64,000 nt of DNA from Clostridium akagii DSM 12554 (GCF_000686725.1 NZ_JMLK01000016.1:56887-120886); one strand, 5' to 3'; counted from the stretch's first letter, positions 18,370 to 28,044 are shown. Notes: generated by a model from the sequence alone, not told the origin. Translations and numbers: made by a program.

Positions 18370-20547
18370 GTGCTTAATGAAATAAGTGTCATCCCCGGGC
18401 GAATACATTTTAGACTTCGGGAAGTTTACGGCGACGCACTAAAGGCAAGATATATAAATTCTTATATATCTTGCCTTTATGGAGTTGTTTGTAGTAGGAC
18501 TAACCATACTACTGGCTCTATTTTAATTGTATATGATGCAAAAAAAACAAACCATAACCTTCTTTCACAAAATATTGAATCTGCTATTGCTTCAATGGAT
18601 TATTCAACCAAAGAAAAAAAGCAGAATCATGAGCTTTATTATAAAACTATAGAAAAAAAAGATAAGGTTAAATGGAAATTTCTTTTCTTTGACATGTTAT
18701 ATTTACTGCTTAAAGTAAAACATTATACTATTGGAAAGTTTTCTATAAGTAAAAATGTTGTAGCACTTGAAGCTGCCTCTGCCGTAACAATTATAGGTGG
18801 ATATCCTCTATTAAAAAAACTGTATAAAAAATTCAGTAGTGACATCCCAACTGATTCAGATATACTGCTTAAACTTATTGCTACATCATTTACCATATTA
18901 CGTGAGAGTAGTAAAGGTGTCTTAGTACTTATTTTAAAAAGTCTTAGTGAATACATTAAATATTCTGCTGAAGTCCAATGCATTGAAACTCTAACCTTAG
19001 GAATGGGCAAAACCGCAGAAATGATTTGGACAGCATTGGATAATGATGAACAAATACTTGTACCTGTAAGCACTTTAAGTATTGGTGATATAGTCTATAT
19101 CCATAAGGGAGAAGTTTCACCTATTAATGGTGATATTATAAATGGTACTGCCATAGTTAATAATCTATATACTACTGGTCAACCTATAGCAAATCAGGTA
19201 ACAAGTGGTGAAAAAATACAAGAAGGTCAGGTTATTGTTTTTGGAGATTTGAAAATAAAAATGCAAAGTGCTCCAATGTCATTTACAAAAAAAGATATTT
19301 CATTAGATAATTTAAATATACATAAAAAAGTTGGTGCCTATCAAAATAAAATAACAAAAGCAGCTTTGGGTCTAGCAGGTCTAAACTATATTTTCACAGG
19401 TAACATGTTAAATGCTTTATCCTTACTACTTGTTCTTACCCCATCAGCCACAGCCACTGCACTTAGTCATGGCATGAAGAACTATATAGCTCTATTAAAA
19501 AATCACAATATATATTTAAGAAACCCCAATACCTTTGAAAACATCATAAACACAAATAATATTATGTTTGATAAAACAGGAACATTAACCTATGGACATA
19601 TGAAAATTGTAAAAATCGAATCTTTTAACAATTCTTATTCTCCTCAAGAATTACTAAAGATATGTGATGCCTGCGAATCCAACAACTATCACCCAATTTC
19701 TATTAAACTCCAAAATAATGTAGGTGAAACCAATGATGTATCAAAACTAAAAAGCTCTGTAATAATCCCATCACAAGGAATAGAATCAGTTTATGACAAC
19801 CATAAATTACTTATTGGTAATATGAAATTTTTTGAAAATAAAAATATTGATTTTTCTCATGGAATTGGCAAATATAATAAATATGAGCAACTATTATATT
19901 ATCCCCTATTTATTGCCATTGACAATAAACTTGTTGGTATTATTTCTATGGAAGATGAAATTCGTAACAATGTCCACTTACTTATTGACAAACTAAAATA
20001 CAGAGGTATACGCAATATTAGTTTATTGACTGGTGATACTTATGAAAAATCATGTTCTTTTGCCAAATCACTTGGCATTGAAAAAGTTTATGCTGAATGT
20101 AGCTGTGAAGATAAGTTATCAGTTATATCTGAAGCTAGAAGGTTTGGAACCATTATGATGGTTGGAGATGGCATAAATGACATTGATGCCATGAAATCGG
20201 CTGATGTAAGCATAAGTTTTTCTAGCTCTGCCTGTGATAAAATCAAGCTTCACTCTGACTGCATTATTTTTGATGACAATGCTAAAAGTCTATCAGACCT
20301 TATTTATATGTCGCAAAAATCTTACAAATTTATAAAACAAAATATTATTTTTTCACAATTTTATAATATTGCATTTGGTGCTTTATCATTTTTTCAATAT
20401 TTTGATGCATTTACAGCTAAAAGTTTAAATACTATTAATTCCTTAATAGTCCTGCTACTCAATGAAAGAATAAGATGGATTGTGCCTGATAAGATGTTTG
20501 AGTATGAAAATAATGAAAATAAAAAAACCTTGAATAACAGTAGCTAG
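18370..20547 (+). CDS. Divergent P1B-like P-type ATPase with unusual catalytic motifs
   Basis: A 725-residue P-type ATPase starting at GTG after AGGAGG. Residues 1-75 are an HMA-like domain without CxxC (IPGRIHFRL ... TGSILIVYD), resembling the N-terminus of the divergent pump next door. The core has DKTGTLT (Asp401), the P1B HP dipeptide (His441-Pro442), LTGD and VGDGIND (about 598). Two features are odd. The actuator TGE is TTGQP (268-272), so the dephosphorylating glutamate is Gln. The membrane metal motif, usually CPC/SPC, is TPS (357-359). Membrane segments seem fewer than the usual eight. It may be a slow or regulatory pump, or a non-transporting partner; substrate unknown. Confidence 0.75.
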   Translation: MLNEISVIPGRIHFRLREVYGDALKARYINSYISCLYGVVCSRTNHTTGSILIVYDAKKTNHNLLSQNIESAIASMDYSTKEKKQNHELYYKTIEKKDKVKWKFLFFDMLYLLLKVKHYTIGKFSISKNVVALEAASAVTIIGGYPLLKKLYKKFSSDIPTDSDILLKLIATSFTILRESSKGVLVLILKSLSEYIKYSAEVQCIETLTLGMGKTAEMIWTALDNDEQILVPVSTLSIGDIVYIHKGEVSPINGDIINGTAIVNNLYTTGQPIANQVTSGEKIQEGQVIVFGDLKIKMQSAPMSFTKKDISLDNLNIHKKVGAYQNKITKAALGLAGLNYIFTGNMLNALSLLLVLTPSATATALSHGMKNYIALLKNHNIYLRNPNTFENIINTNNIMFDKTGTLTYGHMKIVKIESFNNSYSPQELLKICDACESNNYHPISIKLQNNVGETNDVSKLKSSVIIPSQGIESVYDNHKLLIGNMKFFENKNIDFSHGIGKYNKYEQLLYYPLFIAIDNKLVGIISMEDEIRNNVHLLIDKLKYRGIRNISLLTGDTYEKSCSFAKSLGIEKVYAECSCEDKLSVISEARRFGTIMMVGDGINDIDAMKSADVSISFSSSACDKIKLHSDCIIFDDNAKSLSDLIYMSQKSYKFIKQNIIFSQFYNIAFGALSFFQYFDAFTAKSLNTINSLIVLLLNERIRWIVPDKMFEYENNENKKTLNNSS

Positions 20548-20620
20548 GCTTAATTTCAGTTATAAAGCAGGAAAATAATAACTTTTGTAGAATATAACTT
20601 TATAAGAAAGAAGGGATTTA

Positions 20621-22315
20621 ATGAAATTTAATGAGTTTCCATACAAAAGACCTGATATTGGGTTACTTCAAGCTGATTTCAATTCTGTCTTAGACAAATT
20701 TATCGCAGCCGAAAATTTTAAAGAGCAAGATGAACTAATGGTAAAAATAAATAGTTTGCGAAGCGATTTTGAATCTTTATACCAGATTGTATATATTAGA
20801 AATACTGTTGATACTACTGATAAATTTTATGATGAAGAACGAACTTTTTTTGATGAAAATGGCCCTTTGTATGAAGAACTGATTTCTAAATATTATACTG
20901 CATTAATAAATTCTAAGTTTAAAAATCAGCTGACAGATAAGTGGGGCAAACAGTTATTTACTATTGCTGAACTATCCCTTAAAACTTTTTCTCCTGAAAT
21001 CATCGAAGATTTACAGGAAGAAAATAAGCTTTCAAGTCAATATACTAAATTAATTGCCTCAGCTAAAATTATTTTTCAGGGAGAAGAAAAAAATCTATCT
21101 GGATTAATACCCTTTCAGCAATCTACAGACAGAGACATTCGAAAATCCTCTAACATTGCAAGATGGGGATTTTTTAAAGACAATGAATCAGAATTAGATC
21201 GCATTTATGACTCATTGGTAAAGGTTAGAACAAAAATAGCCAAAAAACTGGGTTATGAAAATTTTGTTGAAGTTGCCTATGCTAGAATGCTTAGGTCAGA
21301 TTATAATCCTGAAATGGTTGCAAATTACAGAAAACAAGTGGCGAAATATATTGTTCCAATAGCAAGTAGTCTAAGAGAAAAACAAAAGAAAAGATTAGGT
21401 GTTGAAACTCTAAACTATTATGATGAAAATATTACCTATAAGAATGGTAATGCAAAACCAAAGGGTGATGCAAAATGGATTGTAAATAACGGTAAAAAAA
21501 TGTACTCTGAATTATCTCCTGAAACAGAAGAATATTTCAATTTTATGGTTGAAAATCAACTTTTAGACCTAGTAACTAAAAAGGGGAAAGCTGGGGGTGG
21601 TTATTGCACTTATATAAGCAAATATAAGTCACCTTTTATCTTTTCAAACTTTAATGGTACTTCAGGTGATGTAGATGTCTTAACCCATGAAGCCGGTCAT
21701 GCTTTCCAATGCTACGAAAGCCGAAGTTACGAAATACCCGAATACCATTGGCCTACTTCAGAAGCTGCTGAAATACACTCTATGAGTATGGAATTTTTAA
21801 CTTGGCCTTGGATGAACTTATTTTTTGAAGAACAGACAGATAAATATAAATTTTCTCATTTAAGTGAAGCTCTTCTATTCATTCCTTATGGAGTTACAGT
21901 AGATGAATTCCAACACTTTGTTTACGAAAATCCAGAAGCGACGCCTAAAGAAAGGAAGCAAGCTTGGAGAACTATAGAAAATAAATACTTACCACATAGA
22001 AATTATGAGGATAATGAATTTTTAGAAGACGGAGGCTACTGGCAGCAGCAAGCACATATTTATGAGGTGCCTTTTTATTATATTGATTATACCCTAGCCC
22101 AAATTTGTGCTTTTCAATTTTGGAAAAAAGCAAATGAAAATAGACCTAAGGCCTGGGAAGATTACAAAACTTTATGCCAGGCTGGCGGAAGTAAATCCTT
22201 TCTAGAGCTGTTAAAGCTAGCAAATTTAGATTCTCCTTTTGAAGAAGAAAGCTTCAAAGGAATAACTTCCTGCATTGAAGCATGGCTAAACAATATAGAC
22301 GATTTAAAACTATAA
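20621..22315 (+). CDS. M3 family oligoendopeptidase
   Basis: A 564-residue cytosolic zinc peptidase of the M3 (PepF/thimet-like) family that cuts short peptides. The zinc motif HEAGH lies at residues 356-360 (DVLTHEAGHAFQCYESRS), with the third ligand region EAAEIHSMSMEFL shortly after, and the late YYIDYTLAQICAFQFW segment is characteristic of the family. It is within the usual size range. A GAAGGG site precedes the ATG. It lies 73 bases after the ATPase gene but probably has its own promoter. Confidence 0.92.
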   Translation: MKFNEFPYKRPDIGLLQADFNSVLDKFIAAENFKEQDELMVKINSLRSDFESLYQIVYIRNTVDTTDKFYDEERTFFDENGPLYEELISKYYTALINSKFKNQLTDKWGKQLFTIAELSLKTFSPEIIEDLQEENKLSSQYTKLIASAKIIFQGEEKNLSGLIPFQQSTDRDIRKSSNIARWGFFKDNESELDRIYDSLVKVRTKIAKKLGYENFVEVAYARMLRSDYNPEMVANYRKQVAKYIVPIASSLREKQKKRLGVETLNYYDENITYKNGNAKPKGDAKWIVNNGKKMYSELSPETEEYFNFMVENQLLDLVTKKGKAGGGYCTYISKYKSPFIFSNFNGTSGDVDVLTHEAGHAFQCYESRSYEIPEYHWPTSEAAEIHSMSMEFLTWPWMNLFFEEQTDKYKFSHLSEALLFIPYGVTVDEFQHFVYENPEATPKERKQAWRTIENKYLPHRNYEDNEFLEDGGYWQQQAHIYEVPFYYIDYTLAQICAFQFWKKANENRPKAWEDYKTLCQAGGSKSFLELLKLANLDSPFEEESFKGITSCIEAWLNNIDDLKL

Positions 22316-22327
22316 ACAGAGTTTTTG

Positions 22328-22360
22328 GTTTCAGGTGGAGTTTTTTACTCCATCCGAAAC
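22328..22360. terminator. Hairpin after the M3 peptidase gene
   Basis: A stem of GTTTC-x-GGTGGAG against CTCCATC-x-GAAAC (12 pairs, one of them G-T, with a mismatch) and a 7-base loop lies at a convergent junction. The T tail is poor, so its terminator role is tentative. Confidence 0.4.
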
Positions 22361-22438
22361 TTATTAACATAGTTTTCTGATTTTCCCATTTAAAGAAGAT
22401 GGCAGTATTCAAATAGTCTCCATGGGATAAATTTTAAT

Positions 22439-24034
22439 CTAGTGTGTTGATTTAACACCATTCACCGACATCCATGTTGATGAAGGAGTGGACAATTTTA
22501 CAACAATACAACCATTTAATTCTTTAATGCTATATCTGCTTGGCCAATTTATCAAATTCTTAGAATTATCATATGCATATTTTATTTGACTAGTAGAAGG
22601 CATAATAACCCCATAACCTTCCGATCTTAAAAAGTTTATTATTCTAGTATTATTACCATCATCCCAGCTAAAAAAAGATCCACCGGTGGACCCTGAAGTA
22701 TTTGAAATGATCTTTCTATCTACATCATGCATGCCTATAAAAACAATAGGTACACTATTATAAGCATATCCATCAATACCAATATCATGAATAATTTCAT
22801 TTCCTACATTTGTGTCAAACTGATATACCATATAGCTATCGTAAAAGAGCCTATTCATATACATTGAATTGAAAAACAAAATGAGCACACTTGCCATTAT
22901 TACTATTGGATTAATTATTCTAATCTTAATTGTTTGATTGTTAACTAAAAGAAGTTCGATTGCTCCAGCCAAAGGAAGTGCAATATAAGTACGCCCAGTT
23001 ATCCCTGAAGTTCCAAGCACAATAGACAACATAAAAGGAGATATTAGCAATAAAATTGCTAATACGCAGTTTATAGATTTATTAATAATTTTTTTTGTAT
23101 TAATAAAAGAAAAAATTGAATAAATAAAAAATAAGCACGTCACTACTAAAATAACTTTGCCTCCGTACACAGCTGAATCACCAAATAATATTTTTTCTAC
23201 ATAATGCAAAGTGGTTAGCATTACATGGATATTACTTTTCCCTCTGTTCCAACCTATATATCCTGTAAGATAATTTCCTGGATCAGGGGCAATAAACTTA
23301 GTTATAATTTTATTAATCAAATAATATGATAAAACTCCAAATATAAATGCAAATATAGCCTTTATGATATTTATTAGAATTTGTTTATTATAATTATGTA
23401 TTAGACCAAAAATCAATACATATGCAATAATCATTACTATATACACAACCACAAATGCCTGATAAATTGAGATGGATACAAATAATAGTATTGAACTAAT
23501 AATAATATATTTTTCATGCCTAAATTTAAAATATGTATATATAAATAATACCGAGATTGACATAAGTAACATACCTAATGATTGTTGCAAGTTAAACATG
23601 GAATATGAAAGAATTTCTCCTACGACAAGTGGAAGTGAAGAAAAATAAGAACAAAATACAAATGATGAGAATTTATTGAATTTTGTATAAAACATCGAAA
23701 TACAAAATAAAAAACAAACACCAGAAAAATTCCATATTAGCACTGATAAAAAGTCCCATAAGAATGGAATATAATTACCAGTTGGTGAAATAACTTTATC
23801 AATTAAAAAAACTCCAAACCTCCCTTGCATTAGCCATAATCTAATATTACTAGGATCACTACTATTAATCCAAGTTTCTTCATCTATAGTCAATGAATGA
23901 TTGGTTAGCATAAATCCAAAACAAATCAAACTAAATATAAGAGAACAAATTATAGGAATCTTATATTCAACAATAAACTCCTTAAAATTGCGAATTTGTT
24001 CAGATATATTTTCACTTATTACTAAAAAATCCAT
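22439..24034 (-). CDS. Multi-pass membrane protein, GtrII-like glucosyltransferase family
   Basis: A 531-residue protein with about ten or more membrane segments spread over residues 27-400 and an extracytoplasmic C-terminal tail. The first loop carries an acidic pair (SLTIDEETW) followed by WLMQGRFGVFLID, the layout of GT-C enzymes and of the GtrII family, which move a glucosyl unit from a lipid carrier onto a surface polymer. GAGGTG precedes the ATG. It lies alone with an XRE regulator gene upstream on the same strand. The GtrII call rests on overall layout and is moderate; the acceptor is unknown. Confidence 0.6.
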   Translation of the reverse strand: MDFLVISENISEQIRNFKEFIVEYKIPIICSLIFSLICFGFMLTNHSLTIDEETWINSSDPSNIRLWLMQGRFGVFLIDKVISPTGNYIPFLWDFLSVLIWNFSGVCFLFCISMFYTKFNKFSSFVFCSYFSSLPLVVGEILSYSMFNLQQSLGMLLMSISVLFIYTYFKFRHEKYIIISSILLFVSISIYQAFVVVYIVMIIAYVLIFGLIHNYNKQILINIIKAIFAFIFGVLSYYLINKIITKFIAPDPGNYLTGYIGWNRGKSNIHVMLTTLHYVEKILFGDSAVYGGKVILVVTCLFFIYSIFSFINTKKIINKSINCVLAILLLISPFMLSIVLGTSGITGRTYIALPLAGAIELLLVNNQTIKIRIINPIVIMASVLILFFNSMYMNRLFYDSYMVYQFDTNVGNEIIHDIGIDGYAYNSVPIVFIGMHDVDRKIISNTSGSTGGSFFSWDDGNNTRIINFLRSEGYGVIMPSTSQIKYAYDNSKNLINWPSRYSIKELNGCIVVKLSTPSSTWMSVNGVKSTH

Positions 24035-24124
24035 ATTTTCACCTCAACATTTATTTTTTAAAAAATCAGTTTTACGACAAGATTTTTTTTCATACTTATC
24101 AACAAGTTACTTTCCCTGACTAAC

Positions 24125-24493
24125 TTAATACTTCTTACTTTTTATGTATCCAATAGCAAATAATATAAAAGACAAGAAAACTGATGTCAATACAATAATA
24201 AAAACTGATATATTATTTCCACTTCTCCTTTTCAAAAAGTTATCTATAGTATTCATACCAACTTTATCGCTATTCTCCTTTGTACTGAATTCACCATTTA
24301 GAAGTTCTCCAGTTGTAACTTCTAGAATTTCAGCTAATGTAGGGATTGTTGTTATCTCAGGATATCCTTGCCCGGTTTCCCATTTTGATACCGCCTTGCT
24401 TGTAACGTTAAGTTTATCAGCTAAGCTTTGTTGTGTCATAGATTTTTCTTTTCGTTGACTGGCAATAAAACAACCAACCTTTTTATTATCCAT
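24125..24493 (-). CDS. XRE-family HTH regulator with C-terminal membrane helix
   Basis: A 122-residue protein. Residues 6-62 are a lambda-repressor-type helix-turn-helix (MTQQSLADKLNVTSKAVSKW ... PTLAEILEVTTGELL). After a short linker, residues 94-116 form one hydrophobic membrane span, ending in KSKKY. Membrane-anchored XRE regulators of this kind are common in clostridia, and their signals are mostly unknown. A GGGGAGGG site precedes the ATG. The GtrII-like gene is 90 bases downstream on the same strand and is a possible target. Confidence 0.85.
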   Translation of the reverse strand: MDNKKVGCFIASQRKEKSMTQQSLADKLNVTSKAVSKWETGQGYPEITTIPTLAEILEVTTGELLNGEFSTKENSDKVGMNTIDNFLKRRSGNNISVFIIVLTSVFLSFILFAIGYIKSKKY

Positions 24494-24797
24494 TCTTTAC
24501 CCTCCCCATAGCATCGTCTTATAATTAAAATAATATCATAAGTCTTCCAATTATATCAACCTACGTATGCTTGAATCTGATGTCTACGTAAAGTGGAATA
24601 TTATTTTTTTTATAATAAACCTTATCTTCTGATTTTCCAAAAGTTATTGGAGCTGTATTACTTTAAATTTTTAGTTATAACTTCGCTGCCTTCAAATGGG
24701 AGAATGCTGTAACAGTAGTTACCAAATAAATAAAGCTAGATATCTAATTTTAGATATCTAGCTTTATTTTACTAAACATTGATTATTTTGTGAACAA
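24494..24797. other. Intergenic region with a coding-like remnant and a terminator
   Basis: This 304-base stretch has no complete gene. On the minus strand, 24561-24662 holds a 33-codon open stretch that reads like protein (TAPITFGKSEDKVYY ... LYVDIRFKHT then stop) but has no start or upstream body. It could be the tail of a decayed gene or chance. The terminator at 24728-24769 is listed separately. Confidence 0.35.
24728..24769. terminator. Terminator downstream of the feo operon
   Basis: A perfect 19-bp palindromic stem (AAAGCTAGATATCTA core) with a 4-base loop and A/T tails on both sides. It lies 28 bases past the end of the FeoC-like gene. Confidence 0.85.
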
Positions 24798-25097
24798 TCA
24801 ATTAAATACTCTTTTAAGCGTATTTCTACCTTTATCTGTTATATTCCAAATTCCAATTTCTATATTACTTTTACCATCACAACAACTACTTTTGCTCTTT
24901 GTAGTACTTGGCATGCAGTCACTACAACAATCACAACTTGAAGATGCATTCATATTATCTTTGTTAATGTATCCCATGTTTTGAAGTTGTATTATCATAT
25001 CTTCTACCATAGACTCATCGACCCCAAGCTCTTCAGCCATTGAGCTATTTGAATACAGCCCACCTTTAGATAATCTTTGTAATATTTTCATTAACAT
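24798..25097 (-). CDS. FeoC-like winged-helix protein
   Basis: A protein of about 99 residues, last gene of the feo operon. The N-terminal half is a small winged helix (LQRLSKGGLYSNSSMAEELG ... MVEDMIIQLQNMGYI). The middle has a cysteine cluster (CDCCSDC, then CC about 15 residues later), which in FeoC-type proteins can hold an iron-sulphur cluster or metal. The end, IWNITDKGRN, is usual for this group in clostridia. Several start codons are bunched; the ATG at 25097 sits nine bases after AAAGGG and is preferred over those at 25103 and 25106. It is likely a regulator or stability factor for FeoB. Confidence 0.75.
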   Translation of the reverse strand: MLMKILQRLSKGGLYSNSSMAEELGVDESMVEDMIIQLQNMGYINKDNMNASSSCDCCSDCMPSTTKSKSSCCDGKSNIEIGIWNITDKGRNTLKRVFN

Positions 25098-25167
25098 TTT
25101 CATCAACCCTTTCTGTTAAAGCATTTCGCATAATTTATAATAATGAATTTCATTATCAATGTATAAA

Positions 25168-27231
25168 CTAGTTAAACCCCAAAAGCCTTCCACCTTGATA
25201 CACTACAACTGCTAAAACCCATGCAATTGTGCATGTATAAATTACAACAATAATAGCCCATTTAGCTGAATTTGTTTCTCTTTTTATTGCACCAATAGTT
25301 GCAACACATGGTACATAAAGAAGTGTAAATACCATAAATGATAGTGCTGAAAGAGGTGTGTATGCGCTATGAACTGCGGCTATAAGTTTAGCACCCTCGC
25401 CCACTCCATATATTGTGGCCATAGTTCCTACTACCGCCTCTTTTGCCACAAATCCGGTTATAAGCGCTATTCCTGCCTGCCATGTACCAAACCCAGCTGG
25501 AGCAAATACTGGGGCTATAAACGCACCAATTATACCAACCAAACTATCTCTAGATCCTGCCTCTACTCCAAATGGAAGATTTGAAAGAACCCAAACAACT
25601 ATAACAGCGCCTAAAATAACCGTTCCTGCTTTTTTTACAAAGGCTCCTGCTTTTTCCCACATATGAATTAATGTACCTTTAGCTGTGGGGATGCGGTATG
25701 GTGGTAGTTCCATTATAAAATATGATTCCTCACCCTTAAATACTGTACTGCTTAAAAACTTACCAACAGCTATTGAAACAACAATTCCTAAAACATAAAG
25801 TCCAAATACAACAACTCCACTTGCATCAAAAATCCCCACTTTTATTTTTGAAAAGAAAGCACTAGCAAATACAGCATAAATTGCAAGTCTTGCAGTACAA
25901 GACATAAATGGGCTTATTAAAATTGCTATCATTCTATCTTTTTTACTTTCCAAAGTTCTTGTAGACATAACTCCTGCAACATTGCAACCTGTACCTATTA
26001 TAAGTGATACAGCTGTTTTTCCATGAAGTCCAACGGCATTCATGAACCTGTCCATAACATAAGCTGCTCTTGCCATATAACCAGTATCCTCAAGTATTGA
26101 TATCAAAAGATACATTAAAAAGATCATTGGCGTAAACCCAATTACTGAACCAAGCCCTGCAATAAGTCCATCTGCAACAAATGAACGAATCAAATGAGGA
26201 GCGCCTAAATAAGCTAAATTGTTAGAAGACCAAGAACCTAAAGAATCAAAAAGTCTGCCAACTAAATCTGTTAATATTCCATTTCCTATAGTCATAGTTA
26301 TTTGATACATTATGAACATTATAATTGCAAAAATCGGTATACCGAGCCATTTATTAGTTACTACAGCATCAATTTTATCTGACACGTTTTTTTTGCTTTC
26401 ATTTGATTTATCTCGTTTTACAGCTTGTTTTACTACGTTACCTATAAATTCATAACGTTTATCAACTATATATGCATCAACGTCATAACCAATTGAATTT
26501 TCCAATATATCCTTGCTATTTTTTAATTGATTCTCTACCTTTTCAGCATTCTCAGTGTCATGTACATATTTATTTATAAATTCGTCATTTTCTAATAATT
26601 TTATAGCAAGCCAAAAAGGCGGGTATTCTAATTTTAGATTATTTTCATGAAATGTACTTTCTATTTTGGAAACTTCAGTTGCTACAGCTGTTCCATAGTC
26701 AATTTTATATTTATCTACCCTATCATCTTCCTTAGTTTCACCTAAACTTATAGCTGCTTCAATAAGTTTCTTCACTCCAAGACCTTTAGTAGCTGTAGTT
26801 GGAATCACTGGAATATTTAAGAGCGTTGCTAATTTATGTACTTGTATTTCTATTTTTTTATTTTCAGCTTCATCCATCATGTTTAATGCTAAAATAACTT
26901 TAGCTCCAGTTTCTAAAATTTGAGTTGTTAAATATAAGTTTCTTTCGATGTTGCTTGCATCGATTACGTTTATCACTACGTCTGGATTATCCTTTAGTAT
27001 AAAATCACGTGCAACCACTTCATCTTCTGAATAAGCTCCTAAGCTATATGTACCAGGTAAATCTACCACAGTAATTTCTCTTCCACTAGATGTAAGTTTA
27101 CCTTCTTTTTTTTCAACAGTTACCCCGGGCCAGTTTCCAACATGTTGTCTTGCACCTGTTAATTCATTAAACAAACTTGTCTTACCACAATTCGGATTAC
27201 CTGCTAAAGCAAATACTAAATTTTTATTCAT
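25168..27231 (-). CDS. feoB: Ferrous iron transport protein B
   Basis: A 687-residue Fe(II) transporter. The N-terminal G-domain has the P-loop GNPNCGKTSLFN (residues 11-22), GNWPGVTVE (switch I), DLPGTYSLG and LNMMDEAE. The membrane domain has the two Gate motifs with GTGCNVAGVMSTRTL and the metal-related cysteine, and about ten helices to the C-terminus. Length is normal for FeoB. GGGAGGT precedes the ATG. The operon order is feoA2-feoA-feoB-feoC, with Fur-like boxes at its head, so expression should rise under iron limitation. Confidence 0.96.
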   Translation of the reverse strand: MNKNLVFALAGNPNCGKTSLFNELTGARQHVGNWPGVTVEKKEGKLTSSGREITVVDLPGTYSLGAYSEDEVVARDFILKDNPDVVINVIDASNIERNLYLTTQILETGAKVILALNMMDEAENKKIEIQVHKLATLLNIPVIPTTATKGLGVKKLIEAAISLGETKEDDRVDKYKIDYGTAVATEVSKIESTFHENNLKLEYPPFWLAIKLLENDEFINKYVHDTENAEKVENQLKNSKDILENSIGYDVDAYIVDKRYEFIGNVVKQAVKRDKSNESKKNVSDKIDAVVTNKWLGIPIFAIIMFIMYQITMTIGNGILTDLVGRLFDSLGSWSSNNLAYLGAPHLIRSFVADGLIAGLGSVIGFTPMIFLMYLLISILEDTGYMARAAYVMDRFMNAVGLHGKTAVSLIIGTGCNVAGVMSTRTLESKKDRMIAILISPFMSCTARLAIYAVFASAFFSKIKVGIFDASGVVVFGLYVLGIVVSIAVGKFLSSTVFKGEESYFIMELPPYRIPTAKGTLIHMWEKAGAFVKKAGTVILGAVIVVWVLSNLPFGVEAGSRDSLVGIIGAFIAPVFAPAGFGTWQAGIALITGFVAKEAVVGTMATIYGVGEGAKLIAAVHSAYTPLSALSFMVFTLLYVPCVATIGAIKRETNSAKWAIIVVIYTCTIAWVLAVVVYQGGRLLGFN

Positions 27232-27253
27232 TATTACCTCCCAATATACTTTA

Positions 27254-27487
27254 TTAAACTTCTCGTGCCATCACCTTTTGCGCCATAGCCCTGCCTAAAA
27301 CTAACCTTGATTCTCCTACCCTAATTAACATAGGCCCTGACTCATTATTTATAATTTCAACTACGGCACCTTTATTAAATCCCATCTCCATAAGTCTTTT
27401 ACAAATTGTTTCTGTTCCTACAACCCTATCAATCTCTGCTAATTTTCCCATAGTGATAAAACTTAGCGGCATATAGATTTTATCCAT
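27254..27487 (-). CDS. feoA: Ferrous iron transport protein A
   Basis: A 77-residue SH3-like protein needed for FeoB activity. Typical FeoA text is ICKRLMEMGFNKGAVVEII, GPMLIRVGESRLVLGRAMAQKV. It has a GGGAGG ribosome site and lies 22 bases before feoB. It differs clearly from the second FeoA upstream, so the two are not a recent duplication. Confidence 0.93.
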   Translation of the reverse strand: MDKIYMPLSFITMGKLAEIDRVVGTETICKRLMEMGFNKGAVVEIINNESGPMLIRVGESRLVLGRAMAQKVMAREV

Positions 27488-27514
27488 AATAGTCCTCCCT
27501 TTATAAAATTAGTT

Positions 27515-27751
27515 TTACAGCAATTCTACAATAATATCCCTTGCTTCTTTTTTTCTAAGACTTAAATTATATCCTCTTAGTTGTAGTTCAATTGGATCTC
27601 CCATAGGTGCTTTTCCTGATACCAATATCTCTGTTCCTCTAACAATACCCATGTCCATTATTCGTCGTCTAGTCTTACTAGTTGGGTCTACTCTCAGTAC
27701 TTTTGCTTTGAAGTTTATTTGTACTTCATCTAGAGTTATTTCCTTAGACAT
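27515..27751 (-). CDS. feoA: Second FeoA-domain protein
   Basis: A 78-residue FeoA-domain protein, first gene of the feo operon. It shows KTRRRIMDMGIVRGTEILV and DPIELQLRGYNLSLRKKEA, the standard FeoA SH3-like pattern. I start it at the ATG at 27751 with GAGGTGG six bases upstream; a longer frame to 27766 would run over that ribosome site. Tandem FeoA genes are common in clostridial feo operons and may form a hetero-complex with FeoB. Confidence 0.92.
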   Translation of the reverse strand: MSKEITLDEVQINFKAKVLRVDPTSKTRRRIMDMGIVRGTEILVSGKAPMGDPIELQLRGYNLSLRKKEARDIIVELL

Positions 27752-27771
27752 AACACACCACCTCATTATTT

Positions 27772-27848
27772 TCTATTAATAATCATTCTCAACACCGCAT
27801 CAAAAAATAAATGCCTTTCAGCATTGTTTAATATTGATTATCATTCTC
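27772..27848 (-). promoter_or_regulatory. Fur-type operator region of the feo operon
   Basis: The 19-mer at 27830-27848, read on the minus strand, is GAGAATGATAATCAATATT. It matches the Fur box consensus GATAATGATAATCATTATC at 16 of 19 positions. A weaker half-matching copy (GAGAATGATTATTAAT) lies at 27772-27790, just ahead of the first feoA. This supports iron-dependent repression. The operon promoter probably lies between or over these boxes. Confidence 0.75.
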
Positions 27849-27996
27849 GTTTATATAATACAATAGCCCTTTTAAATTGTCAAGTTAATTTATTCTAAGT
27901 AGCGGACGTATATCGAGAATATCAAAACAAGAAAAGTAAGTGTATTGATAAGATTAACTTTATGACTAACAAAATTAGAGATTTTTAGCCTAAATT

Positions 27997-28037
27997 AAAA
28001 TAAGCAAGTTTACAAACTACGTAAACTTGCTTATTTT
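27997..28037 (-). terminator. Terminator after the tRNA-Glu gene
   Basis: A perfect 17-bp stem (AAATAAGCAAGTTTAC core) with a 7-base loop and an A/T tail lies a few bases past the 3' end of the tRNA. It also shields the feo operon from read-through. Confidence 0.85.
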
Positions 28038-28044
28038 ATATATC

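Noticed and set aside
18370..20547. Calling the small ATPase a standard copper exporter
   Set aside because: It lacks CxxC in the N-terminal domain, CPC in the membrane and TGE in the actuator, so a copper call is not supported.
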